A DNA stretch of 7,497 nucleotides from Beijerinckiaceae bacterium (GCA_947455285.1 CANGOK010000165.1:1-7497), one strand, 5' to 3'; positions 1-6,734 are shown, counted from the first letter of the stretch. Translations and numbers: made by a program. The notes: generated by a model from the sequence alone, not told the origin.

Positions 1-658
1 CGCCGTCCTCCAAGGGATCCTCATCCTCGGTCAGCTCCACGCCATCGCGCGGCTGAGGCACGCCGAAGCCTTCGGGCAGACGGCCGTCGAACATGCCGGC
101 GGCCTTCAGCTCGTCGAGGCCCGGCAGGTCGCCGATGGTCTCGAGGCTGAAGTGCAGCAGGAAGGTGTCGGTCGTTCCATAGGTGATCGGGCGGCCCGGC
201 GCCTTGCGGCGTCCGCGCAGACGCACCCAGCCCGTTTCCATCAGCACGTCCAGCGTGCCCTTGGAGATGGCGACGCCGCGAATCTCCTCGATTTCCGCAC
301 GGGTCACCGGCTGGTGATAGGCGATGATCGAGAGCGTCTCGATGGCGGCGCGGGAGAGCTTCTTGGGCTCGGAGACTTCGCGCGACAGCAGCCAGCTCAG
401 ATCCGGCGCGGTGCGGAACGTCCAGCGGGTGTTGACGCGGATCAGATTGACGCCACGACCGGCGTACTGCTCGCGCAAGGCCTCCAGCGCCTCAAGCGCG
501 CTCACGCCATCAGGCATGCGCTTGGCGATGTCCTTCTCCTCGACCGGATCGGCCGAAACGAAGATCAGCGCCTCGGCGATGCGGCTGGCCTGAAGAACGG
601 CCTCGGCATGTGCGTCGTCTGCCTCGTCCTGCGGAAACAATCTGGCGATCTCAGCCAC
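1..658 (-). CDS. scpB: Segregation and condensation protein B, 3'-truncated by the window edge
   Basis: ScpB is the winged-helix partner of ScpA; with SMC they form the condensin-like complex that compacts and segregates the nucleoid. The 219 visible residues were read from a GTG at 656-658. An AGGAG lies 5 nt upstream and an in-frame TGA six codons upstream (674-676), so no earlier start is possible. The first winged-helix region spans about residues 20-95. The family signature LSRAAIETLSIIAYHQPVTR is at 101-120, followed by EIRGV, and RGRRKAPGRPITYGTT is at 148-163, leading into FLLHF at 166-170. These are hallmark ScpB blocks. After about residue 195 the protein becomes an acidic, probably disordered tail (ELTEDEDPLEDG), and the stop lies beyond position 1. 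Typical ScpB length is about 180-240 residues, so little is missing. The gene starts 19 nt after the scpA stop, indicating co-transcription and probable translational coupling. Confidence 0.95.
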   Translation of the reverse strand, partial: MAEIARLFPQDEADDAHAEAVLQASRIAEALIFVSADPVEEKDIAKRMPDGVSALEALEALREQYAGRGVNLIRVNTRWTFRTAPDLSWLLSREVSEPKKLSRAAIETLSIIAYHQPVTRAEIEEIRGVAISKGTLDVLMETGWVRLRGRRKAPGRPITYGTTDTFLLHFSLETIGDLPGLDELKAAGMFDGRLPEGFGVPQPRDGVELTEDEDPLEDG

Positions 659-677
659 TTCAACTCCTATGGTTCAC

Positions 678-1514
678 TCAAGCCGCTTGCTCGTCGGAGG
701 TTCCCCCCAAGGGGCCCCCCTCTGGCGGCGACGGCGCAGGTTCGACGTGGCGACGCACCCATAGGGGTGCGAAGGCGCGATCCTGACGCAGTTCGATGAC
801 CCCCTCGCGCACGAGTTCCAGCGAGGCGGAAAAAGCCGAGGCCCGGACGCTTTTGCGCATCTCGGGGGCGACGCAATATTCGATCAGGTAGTGATCCATG
901 ACCGTCCATTCCATCGCGACGCCGGCCAGCCGCTCCAGCGCCTCGCGGGCGTCGTGGATCGACCAGACATGGCGCTTGTGCAGCGTGACCTTCGACAAGG
1001 CCTGCATCTGGCGCTGGCGCGCATAGGCGGACAGAAGATCGTAGATCGAGGCCTTCCACTGGGGATGGCGCAGGATTTCGATCCCGGCGGGCGAGCCGTT
1101 GAGATAGACGTCCCGGCCAAGGCGGGGGCGGTTGATGAGCTTCTCGGCGGCGGCGCGGATGGCTTCGAGATGGCGCAGGCGCGCAGCGAGCGCGGCGGCG
1201 AGATCAGCGGCGGCGGGCTCCGGCCCCTTGGGCGTCTCGGGCAGGAGCAGGCGCGACTTCAGATAGGCGAGCCAGGCCGCCATGACGAGGTAATCGGCGG
1301 CCAACTCGAGCCGCACCCGGCGAGCTTCATCGATGAAGGCGAGATACTGGTCGACCAGCGCGAGGATGGAGATCTTCTGCAGGTCCACCTTCTGGCGGCG
1401 CGCAAGCTCCAGCAGAAGGTCGAGCGGACCCTCGAACCCGTCCACATCCACAAGGAAGGACGATTCGCTTTCCGACTTGTCGATCTCCGCCTCGAAGGGC
1501 AGTTCCACGGCCAC
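678..1514 (-). CDS. scpA: Segregation and condensation protein A (kleisin)
   Basis: ScpA is the kleisin that bridges the SMC head domains and binds ScpB; it acts on the nucleoid in the cytoplasm. The 278-residue product carries the N-terminal kleisin signature FEGPLDLLLEL at 27-37. The helical block LAADYLVMAAWLAYLKSRLL at 71-90 is typical of ScpA, and a C-terminal winged helix at about 225-256 ends in FAPLWVRR. The middle (95-200) is alanine- and arginine-rich and helical. The start is a GTG at 1512-1514 with a GGAGA about 7 nt upstream; another GTG two codons later is a less well spaced alternative. The last 20 or so residues (PSPPEGGPLGGTSDEQAA) are low-complexity, encoded by a C-rich stretch, and look like an add-on beyond the winged helix. 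It lies 59 nt downstream of nagZ and 19 nt upstream of scpB, in one apparent transcription unit. Confidence 0.95.
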   Translation of the reverse strand: MAVELPFEAEIDKSESESSFLVDVDGFEGPLDLLLELARRQKVDLQKISILALVDQYLAFIDEARRVRLELAADYLVMAAWLAYLKSRLLLPETPKGPEPAAADLAAALAARLRHLEAIRAAAEKLINRPRLGRDVYLNGSPAGIEILRHPQWKASIYDLLSAYARQRQMQALSKVTLHKRHVWSIHDAREALERLAGVAMEWTVMDHYLIEYCVAPEMRKSVRASAFSASLELVREGVIELRQDRAFAPLWVRRHVEPAPSPPEGGPLGGTSDEQAA

Positions 1515-1573
1515 GATAGGTTCTCCGGCGCAAGCGAGGCTTTGACCGCCCGCAGCGCGCGAGAGTGACCCCT

Positions 1574-2584
1574 CTAGGCGGTCGTCGCAAGCATAGAGTG
1601 GACCTTGGCGCGGGCATCCACAAGATCTAGTGGCTGCTCAGCTGCCTTGAGCAGGGCGAGCGCGCGCTCGGCACGCTCAAGGCTCTTGCCCGCCAACACG
1701 GGCGCGGCCATGGCGACAGGCTCAGTCTCGGCCCAGTCGCCGTTGCAATGGAGCGCCAGATCGACCCCAGCAGCGAAGACCGCCCGCGCGCGGTCGCCAA
1801 AGTCACCGCTGAGGGCCTTCATGGAGAGATCGTCGCTCATCAGGAGGCCATCAAAGCCGATATGGCCCCGAATGATCTCCTCCACCACCAGCGGCGAGGT
1901 CGTGCCGGGATGGTCAGGGTCAAGCGCCGTATAGACCACATGGGCGGTCATGCCGAGCGGCATGTCGTTGAGCGACTTGAAAGGGGCGAAATCGACCTCC
2001 TCCAGCTCCCGGCGGGAGGCGTCGACGCGCGGCAGTTCGAGATGGCTGTCGGCCTTCGCGCGACCATGGCCGGGGATATGCTTCACGACCGGCAAGACGC
2101 CCTGCGCCAACATACCCTCGCAGACCGCCCGGCCAAGGGCCGCGACAGTCTGCGGGTCAGCGCCATAGGCCCGATCGCCCACGATGGCGTGGGAGCCGGG
2201 CGCGGGCACGTCCAGCACCGGCAGGCAGTCGACGTTGATTCCCACGGCCTTCAGGTCCGAGGCCATGATGCGCGCATTCAGCCGCGCGGCCTCAACCTGC
2301 GCTTCTCGCCCCTCAAGCTCGCCGAAGCGCTTGGCGGCGGGATAGGCAGGCCAATGGGGCGGGCCCATGCGCTGCACCCGTCCGCCCTCCTGATCGATCA
2401 AAACAGGCGCATCCGCCCGGCCCACGCTCTCGCGGAAGCTCTCGACCAGCGCAGCGACCTGCGCGGGCGTGTCGATGTTGCGTTTGAAAAGGATCAGGCC
2501 CCAAGGCTGATGCCGGGCGATCAGCGCACGCTCCTGCGCATCAAGGCTCAAGCCCTTGCAGCCGCAGATGAAAGCTTTGGTCAT
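1574..2584 (-). CDS. nagZ: Beta-N-acetylhexosaminidase NagZ (glycoside hydrolase family 3)
   Basis: NagZ removes the terminal N-acetylglucosamine from GlcNAc-anhydroMurNAc muropeptides during peptidoglycan recycling in the cytoplasm. In some bacteria its products induce AmpC beta-lactamase; nothing here shows that link. The 336-residue length is normal for single-domain NagZ, and no signal peptide is visible, which fits a cytosolic enzyme. Family-3 motifs in order: LIDQEGGRVQR at 62-72; KHIPGHGRAKADSH at 168-181, the substrate-binding and mobile catalytic loop ending in the Asp-Ser-His general acid/base element (D179, H181); and LMSDDLSM at 248-255, where D251 matches the family nucleophile. 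The ATG at 2582-2584 is directly preceded by an in-frame TAG, so no earlier start exists. Only a weak GGA-type ribosome site is upstream. The gene is preceded by a long inverted repeat that separates it from the SPOR gene. The stop is TAG. Confidence 0.95.
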   Translation of the reverse strand: MTKAFICGCKGLSLDAQERALIARHQPWGLILFKRNIDTPAQVAALVESFRESVGRADAPVLIDQEGGRVQRMGPPHWPAYPAAKRFGELEGREAQVEAARLNARIMASDLKAVGINVDCLPVLDVPAPGSHAIVGDRAYGADPQTVAALGRAVCEGMLAQGVLPVVKHIPGHGRAKADSHLELPRVDASRRELEEVDFAPFKSLNDMPLGMTAHVVYTALDPDHPGTTSPLVVEEIIRGHIGFDGLLMSDDLSMKALSGDFGDRARAVFAAGVDLALHCNGDWAETEPVAMAAPVLAGKSLERAERALALLKAAEQPLDLVDARAKVHSMLATTA

Positions 2585-2772
2585 CTAGGTCATCCGCAGA
2601 GAGAAGATCCGCCAGCAGCTCCCCTCCCCCTTGTGGGGAGGGGTAAGGGGTGGGGGTCGTGAGATCTGGGGAGTGAGCGTCCTTGGCCGAGGCGCTAATG
2701 ACCAGCGCCTCACGACCCCCACCCCGTCACGCTTTGCGTGCCGACCCTCCCCACAAGGGGGAGAGTAAAGAC
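2585..2772. other. 188-nt intergenic region between the SPOR gene and nagZ
   Basis: No plausible gene lies here. Most of the region is occupied by a large, imperfect inverted repeat described as a separate feature. The roughly 35 nt adjoining nagZ (2585-2618) hold no strong Shine-Dalgarno sequence or clear promoter on the minus strand. Plus-strand reading frames that cross it are shadows of the flanking minus-strand genes. Confidence 0.7.
2619..2765. repeat. Nested C/G-rich inverted repeat (palindromic intergenic element)
   Basis: Two pairs of arms are directly visible. The outer arms match perfectly over 19 nt (2624-2642 with 2745-2763). The inner arms match perfectly over 17 nt (2647-2663 with 2709-2725). 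The central loop is 45 nt (2664-2708). The right side carries about 15 extra nt between its arms (2726-2744 against 2643-2646), and these contain their own small hairpin, CACGC-TTT-GCGTG, at 2728-2740. Each outer arm can also fold alone: 9 bp at 2621-2643 with loop CTTGT, and 6 bp at 2747-2763. A transcript from either strand would form a very stable stem. No T-run follows on either strand, so it is not a canonical intrinsic terminator. It resembles the dispersed palindromic repeats of alphaproteobacterial intergenic regions; that identification is from memory, not from a search. Confidence 0.85.
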
Positions 2773-4092
2773 TCAGTTCGCCGCGACGAAGCAGGCGCCG
2801 CCGGCGTCCTTGATGCTCGAGCAGATCGAGTTTGCGTCCTCGCGGGCGAGACCGCCGACGCGGATGCGCCAGACCGCCTTGCCGTTCACATCGCCCTTCA
2901 CCACCCCAGGCGCATGGCCATTGAGCGAAGAAGCGAACTGGCGCTGATACTTGCCGATCTTGTCGCGCGCCTCGGCCTCGCTGCCGGCGGCCGCGAGCTG
3001 AACGGCGAAACCGCCCTTGGCGACGCCGGGCGTCGCGACGGCGGCCGCAGGAGTCGTGGCGGCGGTCTGGACGGGCTTGGGCGCTTCGGTCGGCGGAGCC
3101 ACCCGGTTGGTCGTCTTGGCCGCGGGACCCGAAGGGGCGGGCGCTGGCGTTGGCGCAGGAGCCGCAGCAGGCGTCGAGCCCGTCACATTGGCGGCGGTGC
3201 GCTGCGGCTGGGCAGGCATGATTGGCGGATTGGTCGGACGAGCGGCCGTTTCGGTGGGCGAAATGATCGTGCCGTCCGGACGAACCGAAACTGTCTTGAC
3301 CTTGATCGGCTCAGGGAAGGCGCCAGCGGGACGCGCGGGGGCGTTTACGGCGGGAATCGAGGCCGTGCGCACCTGCGACAGGTCGACCGGCTGCTCCTCG
3401 CTGCTGACGACGCGGCTCGCGCCGATCTTCTCGCCGGACTTGTCGAGAACGGTGGCGGTCGCGGGGCTCGCGGCGCCTGAGGGCGCAGGCGCTTCGGGAA
3501 CGACCTTCAGCGGGCCGCTGGCCGCCTTGATGGTGGGCGCGCTAGCCGCAGTCGTGGGATTGTTGCGGAAAGCATAAGTGCCAGCCACACCTGCCAGCAC
3601 GACGCAAAGCGCGCCGCCCATGGCGTAGATGGCCTTGCGGGATTTGGGCTTCTGCTCGACCTCGTCTTCCCAGACGGCGTCTTCCTGCCGCCAGGCGCCG
3701 GGCGGGGGCGGCGGCACCTTCGAGGGCTGGGAATAAAGATTCTTGGCGTAGGGATCTTCCTCGTAGACGCCGGGGGCGAAAGCCTCGGGCGCACGCTCAT
3801 GAACAAGGCCATGAGCCTGCGCATCGCCATAAGCGCCGCGCATATCGGAATGCTGATCATAACCAGGGCCACGCAGATCCCAGTCAGCGGAAACATGCTG
3901 CTCGGGGGCCATCGACTTCACGAAAGGCAGGCGCTGCCCCTCGACCAGACGCGCGAGCTCAGCGAGCGGATCGGGACGGACATCGGCATGGGAATCGGCG
4001 TGAACCGGAGCGCTCGAAGGCGCGCGCCGAAGCAGGGCCTCGAATTCTTCGAGATCCACCGATGTGCGAGAAGTATTAGCCGGTCCACTCAT
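2773..4092 (-). CDS. Membrane-anchored SPOR-domain protein
   Basis: SPOR domains bind glycan strands stripped of stem peptides, which concentrate at the division septum, so this protein probably sits in the inner membrane with its C-terminus in the periplasm at the septum. Its exact role is unknown. From the ATG at 4090-4092 the product has 439 residues. Residues 1-152 are a cytoplasmic, charged and Pro/Ala/His-rich region without a recognised domain. A transmembrane helix spans about 155-175, preceded by basic KPKSRK. A Pro/Ala/Thr-rich periplasmic linker covers about 180-358. The SPOR domain lies at about 359-437, beginning GFAVQLAAAGSEAEA and ending GGACFVAAN. An upstream TTG at 4189-4191 would add 33 residues, but the ATG has GAGGTGG 4 nt upstream and is preferred. 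The gene lies 105 nt downstream of argS. It is the usual gene between argS and nagZ in relatives, as I recall the order. Confidence 0.9.
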   Translation of the reverse strand: MSGPANTSRTSVDLEEFEALLRRAPSSAPVHADSHADVRPDPLAELARLVEGQRLPFVKSMAPEQHVSADWDLRGPGYDQHSDMRGAYGDAQAHGLVHERAPEAFAPGVYEEDPYAKNLYSQPSKVPPPPPGAWRQEDAVWEDEVEQKPKSRKAIYAMGGALCVVLAGVAGTYAFRNNPTTAASAPTIKAASGPLKVVPEAPAPSGAASPATATVLDKSGEKIGASRVVSSEEQPVDLSQVRTASIPAVNAPARPAGAFPEPIKVKTVSVRPDGTIISPTETAARPTNPPIMPAQPQRTAANVTGSTPAAAPAPTPAPAPSGPAAKTTNRVAPPTEAPKPVQTAATTPAAAVATPGVAKGGFAVQLAAAGSEAEARDKIGKYQRQFASSLNGHAPGVVKGDVNGKAVWRIRVGGLAREDANSICSSIKDAGGACFVAAN

Positions 4093-4161
4093 GATCCACC
4101 TCGAGGTGCGATTGCGCGCTCGACGAGACCCGGGGAAAGCCGGAAGCGTCTCAACTGGCTG

Positions 4162-4191
4162 ACCTTGTCCCGAGTCGGGAGGGCCGGTCAA
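4162..4191 (-). promoter_or_regulatory. Possible promoter with a palindromic operator-like site upstream of the SPOR gene
   Basis: On the minus strand a TTGACC (4186-4191) starts 7 nt after the argS stop and could be a -35 element. At 18 nt spacing follows CAAGGT (4162-4167), a weak -10 that keeps only the A and T at the two most conserved positions. Between them lies a perfect 13-bp dyad, TCCCGA-C-TCGGGA (4168-4180), a position typical of operators. The -10 match is poor and the dyad is short for such GC-rich DNA, so this is tentative. An alternative is that the dyad is only a weak stem after argS; no T-run follows it. Confidence 0.25.
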
Positions 4192-4197
4192 TGAGAC

Positions 4198-5970
4198 TCA
4201 ACGCATCTCGTCAGGCGCGCTAACGCCCAGAATTCGCAGGCCCGAGGCGAGAACGGAAGTTAACGAAACAACCAACGCCAGACGGGCTGCGGACAAATCT
4301 CGTCTTTCTTCATTAATAAAGCGCAAATGTGGCTGATCTTTTCCCCGGTTCCAGTGCGAATGGAACGCGCTGGCGAGATCGTGAAGATAAAAGGCGATGC
4401 GATGGGGCTCATGGGCCAAAGCCGCCGCCTCAATCTGGCGGGGATACTGCGCGATGAGCTTCACGAGGGCGACTTCACCTTCATCCTCAAGAAGAGAAAG
4501 GTCGGCGCCAGCCAGCGCAGCGGGTGACAAATCGATTCCGGAAATGGCGGCAAGCGCCTGACGCTCAACGCTTTTTCCGCGAGCGTGCGCATACTGCACA
4601 TAGAAGACCGGATTGTCCTTCGACTGTTCGATCACCTTTGCGAGATCGAAGTCGAGCGGCGCGTCGTTCTTGCGGAAGATCATCATGAAGCGCACGGCGT
4701 CGACGCCCACTTCATCGACCACCTCACGCAGGGTGACGAAATCGCCAGCGCGTTTCGACATTTTCACCGGCTCGCCATTGCGCATGAGCTTGACGAGCTG
4801 GCACAGCTTCACATCGAGCGCCGCGCGGCCATCGGACAAAGCCTTCACCGCCGCCTGCATGCGCTTCACATAGCCGCCATGGTCGGCGCCCCAGACGTCG
4901 ATCATGCTGAGGAAGCCGCGGTCGATCTTTGACTTGTGATAGGCGATGTCGGAGGCGAAATAGGTGTAGGAGCCATCCGACTTCTTGAGCGGACGATCAA
5001 CATCGTCGCCGAAATCGGTCGAGCGGAACAGCGTCTGCTCGCGGTCTTCCCAGTCGTCAGGCAGCTGCCCCTTGGGCGGCGGCAGGCGCCCTTCATAGAC
5101 GATGCCCCGCCCTACGAGATCATCAATCGCCGCGCCAACAAGATCGCCCTGCCCGCCGCGCGTCAGCGAACGCTCGGAGAAGAACACCTCGTGGGTGATG
5201 TTGAGCGCGGCGAGATCGGCGCGGATCATGTCCATCATGGCGTCGATGGAGGCCGTGCGGACATCCTCCAGCCATTCGCCCTCGGGCTTCCCGAGCAGGC
5301 TGTCGCCATATTTGGCGGCGAGCGCGGCGCCAACGGGCTTGAGGTAATCGCCGGGATAGAGGCCCTCGGGAATCTCGCCGATGTTTTCACCCAAAGCCTC
5401 GCGGTAGCGCATGAAGGCGGAGCGGGCGAGGACATCGACCTGCGCGCCGGCGTCGTTGATGTAATATTCGCGCGTGACGTCGAAGCCCGCGAAATCGAGC
5501 AGGCCGGAGAGCGCATCGCCAAACACCGCCCCGCGCCCATGGCCCACATGCATGGGGCCGGTGGGATTGGCGGAGACATATTCCACATTGATGGCCTGGG
5601 GCGCCGCGAGCTTGCCCCGCCCAAAATCGACGCCCTCAGCCAAGGCTGCGCGCAGCACGCCCGCGAAGACGCTGGGCTTGAGGCGGATGTTGATGAAGCC
5701 CGGCCCCGCGACCTCGGCCTGATCCACCTCGCCATCCTGCGCCAGCGCATAGGCGATCTCGGTCGCGAGTTGACGCGGGTTGGGGAAAGTCGCCTTGGCC
5801 TCGCGGGCGTAGACCATGGCCGCGTTGGTGGCGAGGTCCCCATGGGCGGGATCCTTGGTGGGCTCGACCACGAAACGGGAGAGATCAAGATCCGCAGGCA
5901 GCCGCCCCTCAGCCATGATCCCCCGCAGGATCACGGCCACGCGGGTCTGGAAATCGGCGAAAATGTTCAT
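4198..5970 (-). CDS. argS: Arginyl-tRNA synthetase (class I)
   Basis: ArgRS charges tRNA-Arg with arginine using ATP in the cytoplasm and is normally essential. The 590-residue product has the full class I layout. An N-terminal additional domain spans about 1-95 and includes DPAHGDLATNAAM. The ATP-binding HIGH-type motif is HVGH at 141-144, inside SANPTGPMHVGHGRG. The catalytic region continues through SDIAYHKSK and WGADHGGYVKRM. The KMSK loop is intact as KMSKRAG at 403-409. The C-terminal DALR anticodon-binding domain (about 455-590) ends GVSAPDEM, as expected. The start is the ATG at 5968-5970; no good Shine-Dalgarno sequence precedes it. It begins 87 nt after the stop of the HicA-like gene, and that gap contains a weak promoter candidate. 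The 3' part has locally lower GC (about 43% over 4261-4320) than the rest of the gene. In many relatives dgt is the upstream neighbour, but not here. Confidence 0.97.
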   Translation of the reverse strand: MNIFADFQTRVAVILRGIMAEGRLPADLDLSRFVVEPTKDPAHGDLATNAAMVYAREAKATFPNPRQLATEIAYALAQDGEVDQAEVAGPGFINIRLKPSVFAGVLRAALAEGVDFGRGKLAAPQAINVEYVSANPTGPMHVGHGRGAVFGDALSGLLDFAGFDVTREYYINDAGAQVDVLARSAFMRYREALGENIGEIPEGLYPGDYLKPVGAALAAKYGDSLLGKPEGEWLEDVRTASIDAMMDMIRADLAALNITHEVFFSERSLTRGGQGDLVGAAIDDLVGRGIVYEGRLPPPKGQLPDDWEDREQTLFRSTDFGDDVDRPLKKSDGSYTYFASDIAYHKSKIDRGFLSMIDVWGADHGGYVKRMQAAVKALSDGRAALDVKLCQLVKLMRNGEPVKMSKRAGDFVTLREVVDEVGVDAVRFMMIFRKNDAPLDFDLAKVIEQSKDNPVFYVQYAHARGKSVERQALAAISGIDLSPAALAGADLSLLEDEGEVALVKLIAQYPRQIEAAALAHEPHRIAFYLHDLASAFHSHWNRGKDQPHLRFINEERRDLSAARLALVVSLTSVLASGLRILGVSAPDEMR

Positions 5971-6023
5971 GGGGTCGCAGTCCGGTTTTTCAGCGCGCGC
6001 ACGAGCCGCGCCGGGTCGCAGGC

Positions 6024-6052
6024 GGGGTAGCGGGTTTTTCGGGCGGGGTCAA
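6024..6052 (-). promoter_or_regulatory. Weak promoter candidate for argS
   Basis: On the minus strand TTGACC (6047-6052) is followed after 17 nt by TACCCC (6024-6029). The -35 matches the consensus in five of six positions, while the -10 shares only its first two bases. It sits in the 87-nt gap between the HicA-like gene and argS, where an essential gene would be expected to have its own promoter if the small pair was inserted upstream. This is offered as a candidate only. Confidence 0.22.
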
Positions 6053-6057
6053 AGGGG

Positions 6058-6351
6058 TCAGCTTGAGCGAATGCGCCCCCGTTCACGGAGCAACGTCTCA
6101 TAGGCTTCACGCGAAAGCGGACACTCAATGAGGTCCGTGAACTGCCCGCGCGTCAGGTCGCACTGTCGCGCCATCGCGCTCAAAAGTGAATCGCTCAGCG
6201 TCTTGTAGCCGATTCCGTGGGATGTTTTGGTCCAGACGGATGTTTTGCGGCCGTCCTGCAACTGGAAAACGAAAACATTGTGATCGCGCTGCGAAACCAG
6301 AAAACCTTTACGCTCCAGGGCGGATTCCACCACCCGCCGCTCCATCGGCAT
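6058..6351 (-). CDS. Atypical HicA-like toxin (putative)
   Basis: This 97-residue protein resembles an extended HicA-like family found beside small antitoxin-like genes. HicA toxins are small double-stranded-RNA-binding-fold mRNA interferases that act on translation. Seen here: an N-terminal helix (RRVVESALERKGF, 5-17), then beta strands with RDHNVFVF at 22-29 and GRKTSVWTKTSHG at 34-46, then a C-terminal region MARQCDLTRGQFTDLIECPL (60-79) and EAYETLLRERG (82-92). That C-terminal extension is absent from classical HicA of about 60-80 residues. H24 or H45 is the candidate catalytic histidine. The ATG at 6349-6351 has AGGAG 6 nt upstream; longer in-frame starts up to 6507 would run deep into the upstream gene. 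The gene overlaps the HicB-like gene by 44 nt. GC is about 52% over 6181-6300, lower than the flanks. Family recognition is from memory; RNase activity is inference. Confidence 0.65.
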   Translation of the reverse strand: MPMERRVVESALERKGFLVSQRDHNVFVFQLQDGRKTSVWTKTSHGIGYKTLSDSLLSAMARQCDLTRGQFTDLIECPLSREAYETLLRERGRIRSS

Positions 6352-6667
6352 CCCCAACTCCTGAAAATTGACGTAGCAAATCATTTCGGAGCGCCAACGC
6401 GTCCGCAGAAAAATCATCGGTCGGGCAATCCACATATTCCCGCCAGAGGAACCGAAGCGCATCCGCGACCTCGGCCTCCAGTTCCGCCCGACTCCCGCCG
6501 ACGGCATGAATGTTGAACGCGCCTTCGGCAGTCAGTAGCCCATCGGCGGGATTGAAGCTCACGGCGAATGGCAGAGGCGCGCGGGCACGCAAGGACCGGC
6601 CTTCCACGGCGAAGGCGCAAAGCACCAGCGGGGCCTCTTGAACCTGTGTGGCTTCCAGCGAAGGCAT
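6308..6667 (-). CDS. HicB-like antitoxin (putative)
   Basis: This 119-residue protein is the first gene of a two-gene unit with the HicA-like gene, whose start it overlaps by 44 nt. The N-terminal half is strand-rich (PLVLCAFAVEGRSLRARAPL). It is followed by DGLLTAEGAFNIHAVGGSR, in which an Ala-X-Gly segment precedes a helix, as in HicB-type partially degraded RNase H folds. The distinctive part is ELEAEVADALRFLWREYVD (62-80) and DALALRNDLLRQF (89-101), matching a pattern I associate with antitoxin-like partners of this toxin group. No DNA-binding domain (ribbon-helix-helix or helix-turn-helix) is recognisable. Residues 102-119 (Gly/Ala/Asp-rich) are a low-complexity tail encoded largely in the overlap. 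The ATG at 6665-6667 has GAGG 6 nt upstream; a TTG six codons earlier is less likely. The antitoxin role is inferred mainly from position and pairing. Confidence 0.6.
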   Translation of the reverse strand: MPSLEATQVQEAPLVLCAFAVEGRSLRARAPLPFAVSFNPADGLLTAEGAFNIHAVGGSRAELEAEVADALRFLWREYVDCPTDDFSADALALRNDLLRQFSGVGDADGAAGGGIRPGA

Positions 6668-6705
6668 TCCCGACCTCGGTTGCAATGGTTACGCAGGATG
6701 AAGCA

Positions 6706-6734
6706 AAAATGCGCCTGCCCCACTCCCGGGTCAA
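6706..6734 (-). promoter_or_regulatory. Sigma70-like promoter candidate for the HicB/HicA-like pair
   Basis: On the minus strand TTGACC (6729-6734) is followed after 17 nt by CATTTT (6706-6711), which keeps the conserved second A and last T of the -10. Transcription would start near 6699 and give a leader of about 30 nt before the ATG at 6667. It lies in the 134-nt divergent spacer. No strong operator-like dyad was seen over it. Confidence 0.4.

Noticed and set aside
1748..2662. Long open frame on the plus strand (304 codons) opposite nagZ
   Set aside because: It is antisense to a full-length, motif-complete nagZ, is Arg/His/Gly-rich without recognisable domains, and is explained by GC-rich codon bias.
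2619..2663. Intrinsic terminator at the inverted repeat
   Set aside because: The stem is strong, but no T-run follows on either strand, so a canonical Rho-independent terminator cannot be claimed.
3017..3577. Hydrophobic Gly/Ala/Val-rich plus-strand frame that looks membrane-like
   Set aside because: It is the complement of the Pro/Ala/Thr linker of the SPOR protein, and the hydrophobicity is an artefact of that.
4093..4191. SPOR protein starting at the TTG at 4191
   Set aside because: The extra 33 residues look like translated spacer, and the internal ATG at 4092 has a good Shine-Dalgarno sequence.
4936..6030. Long open frame on the plus strand (364 codons) opposite argS
   Set aside because: It is antisense to argS with intact HIGH and KMSK motifs; its composition is typical of shadow frames.
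6352..6507. Longer start for the HicA-like gene at 6507 or 6384
   Set aside because: These would overlap the HicB-like gene deeply and lack a good ribosome site, whereas the ATG at 6351 has AGGAG at ideal spacing and fits the family start.
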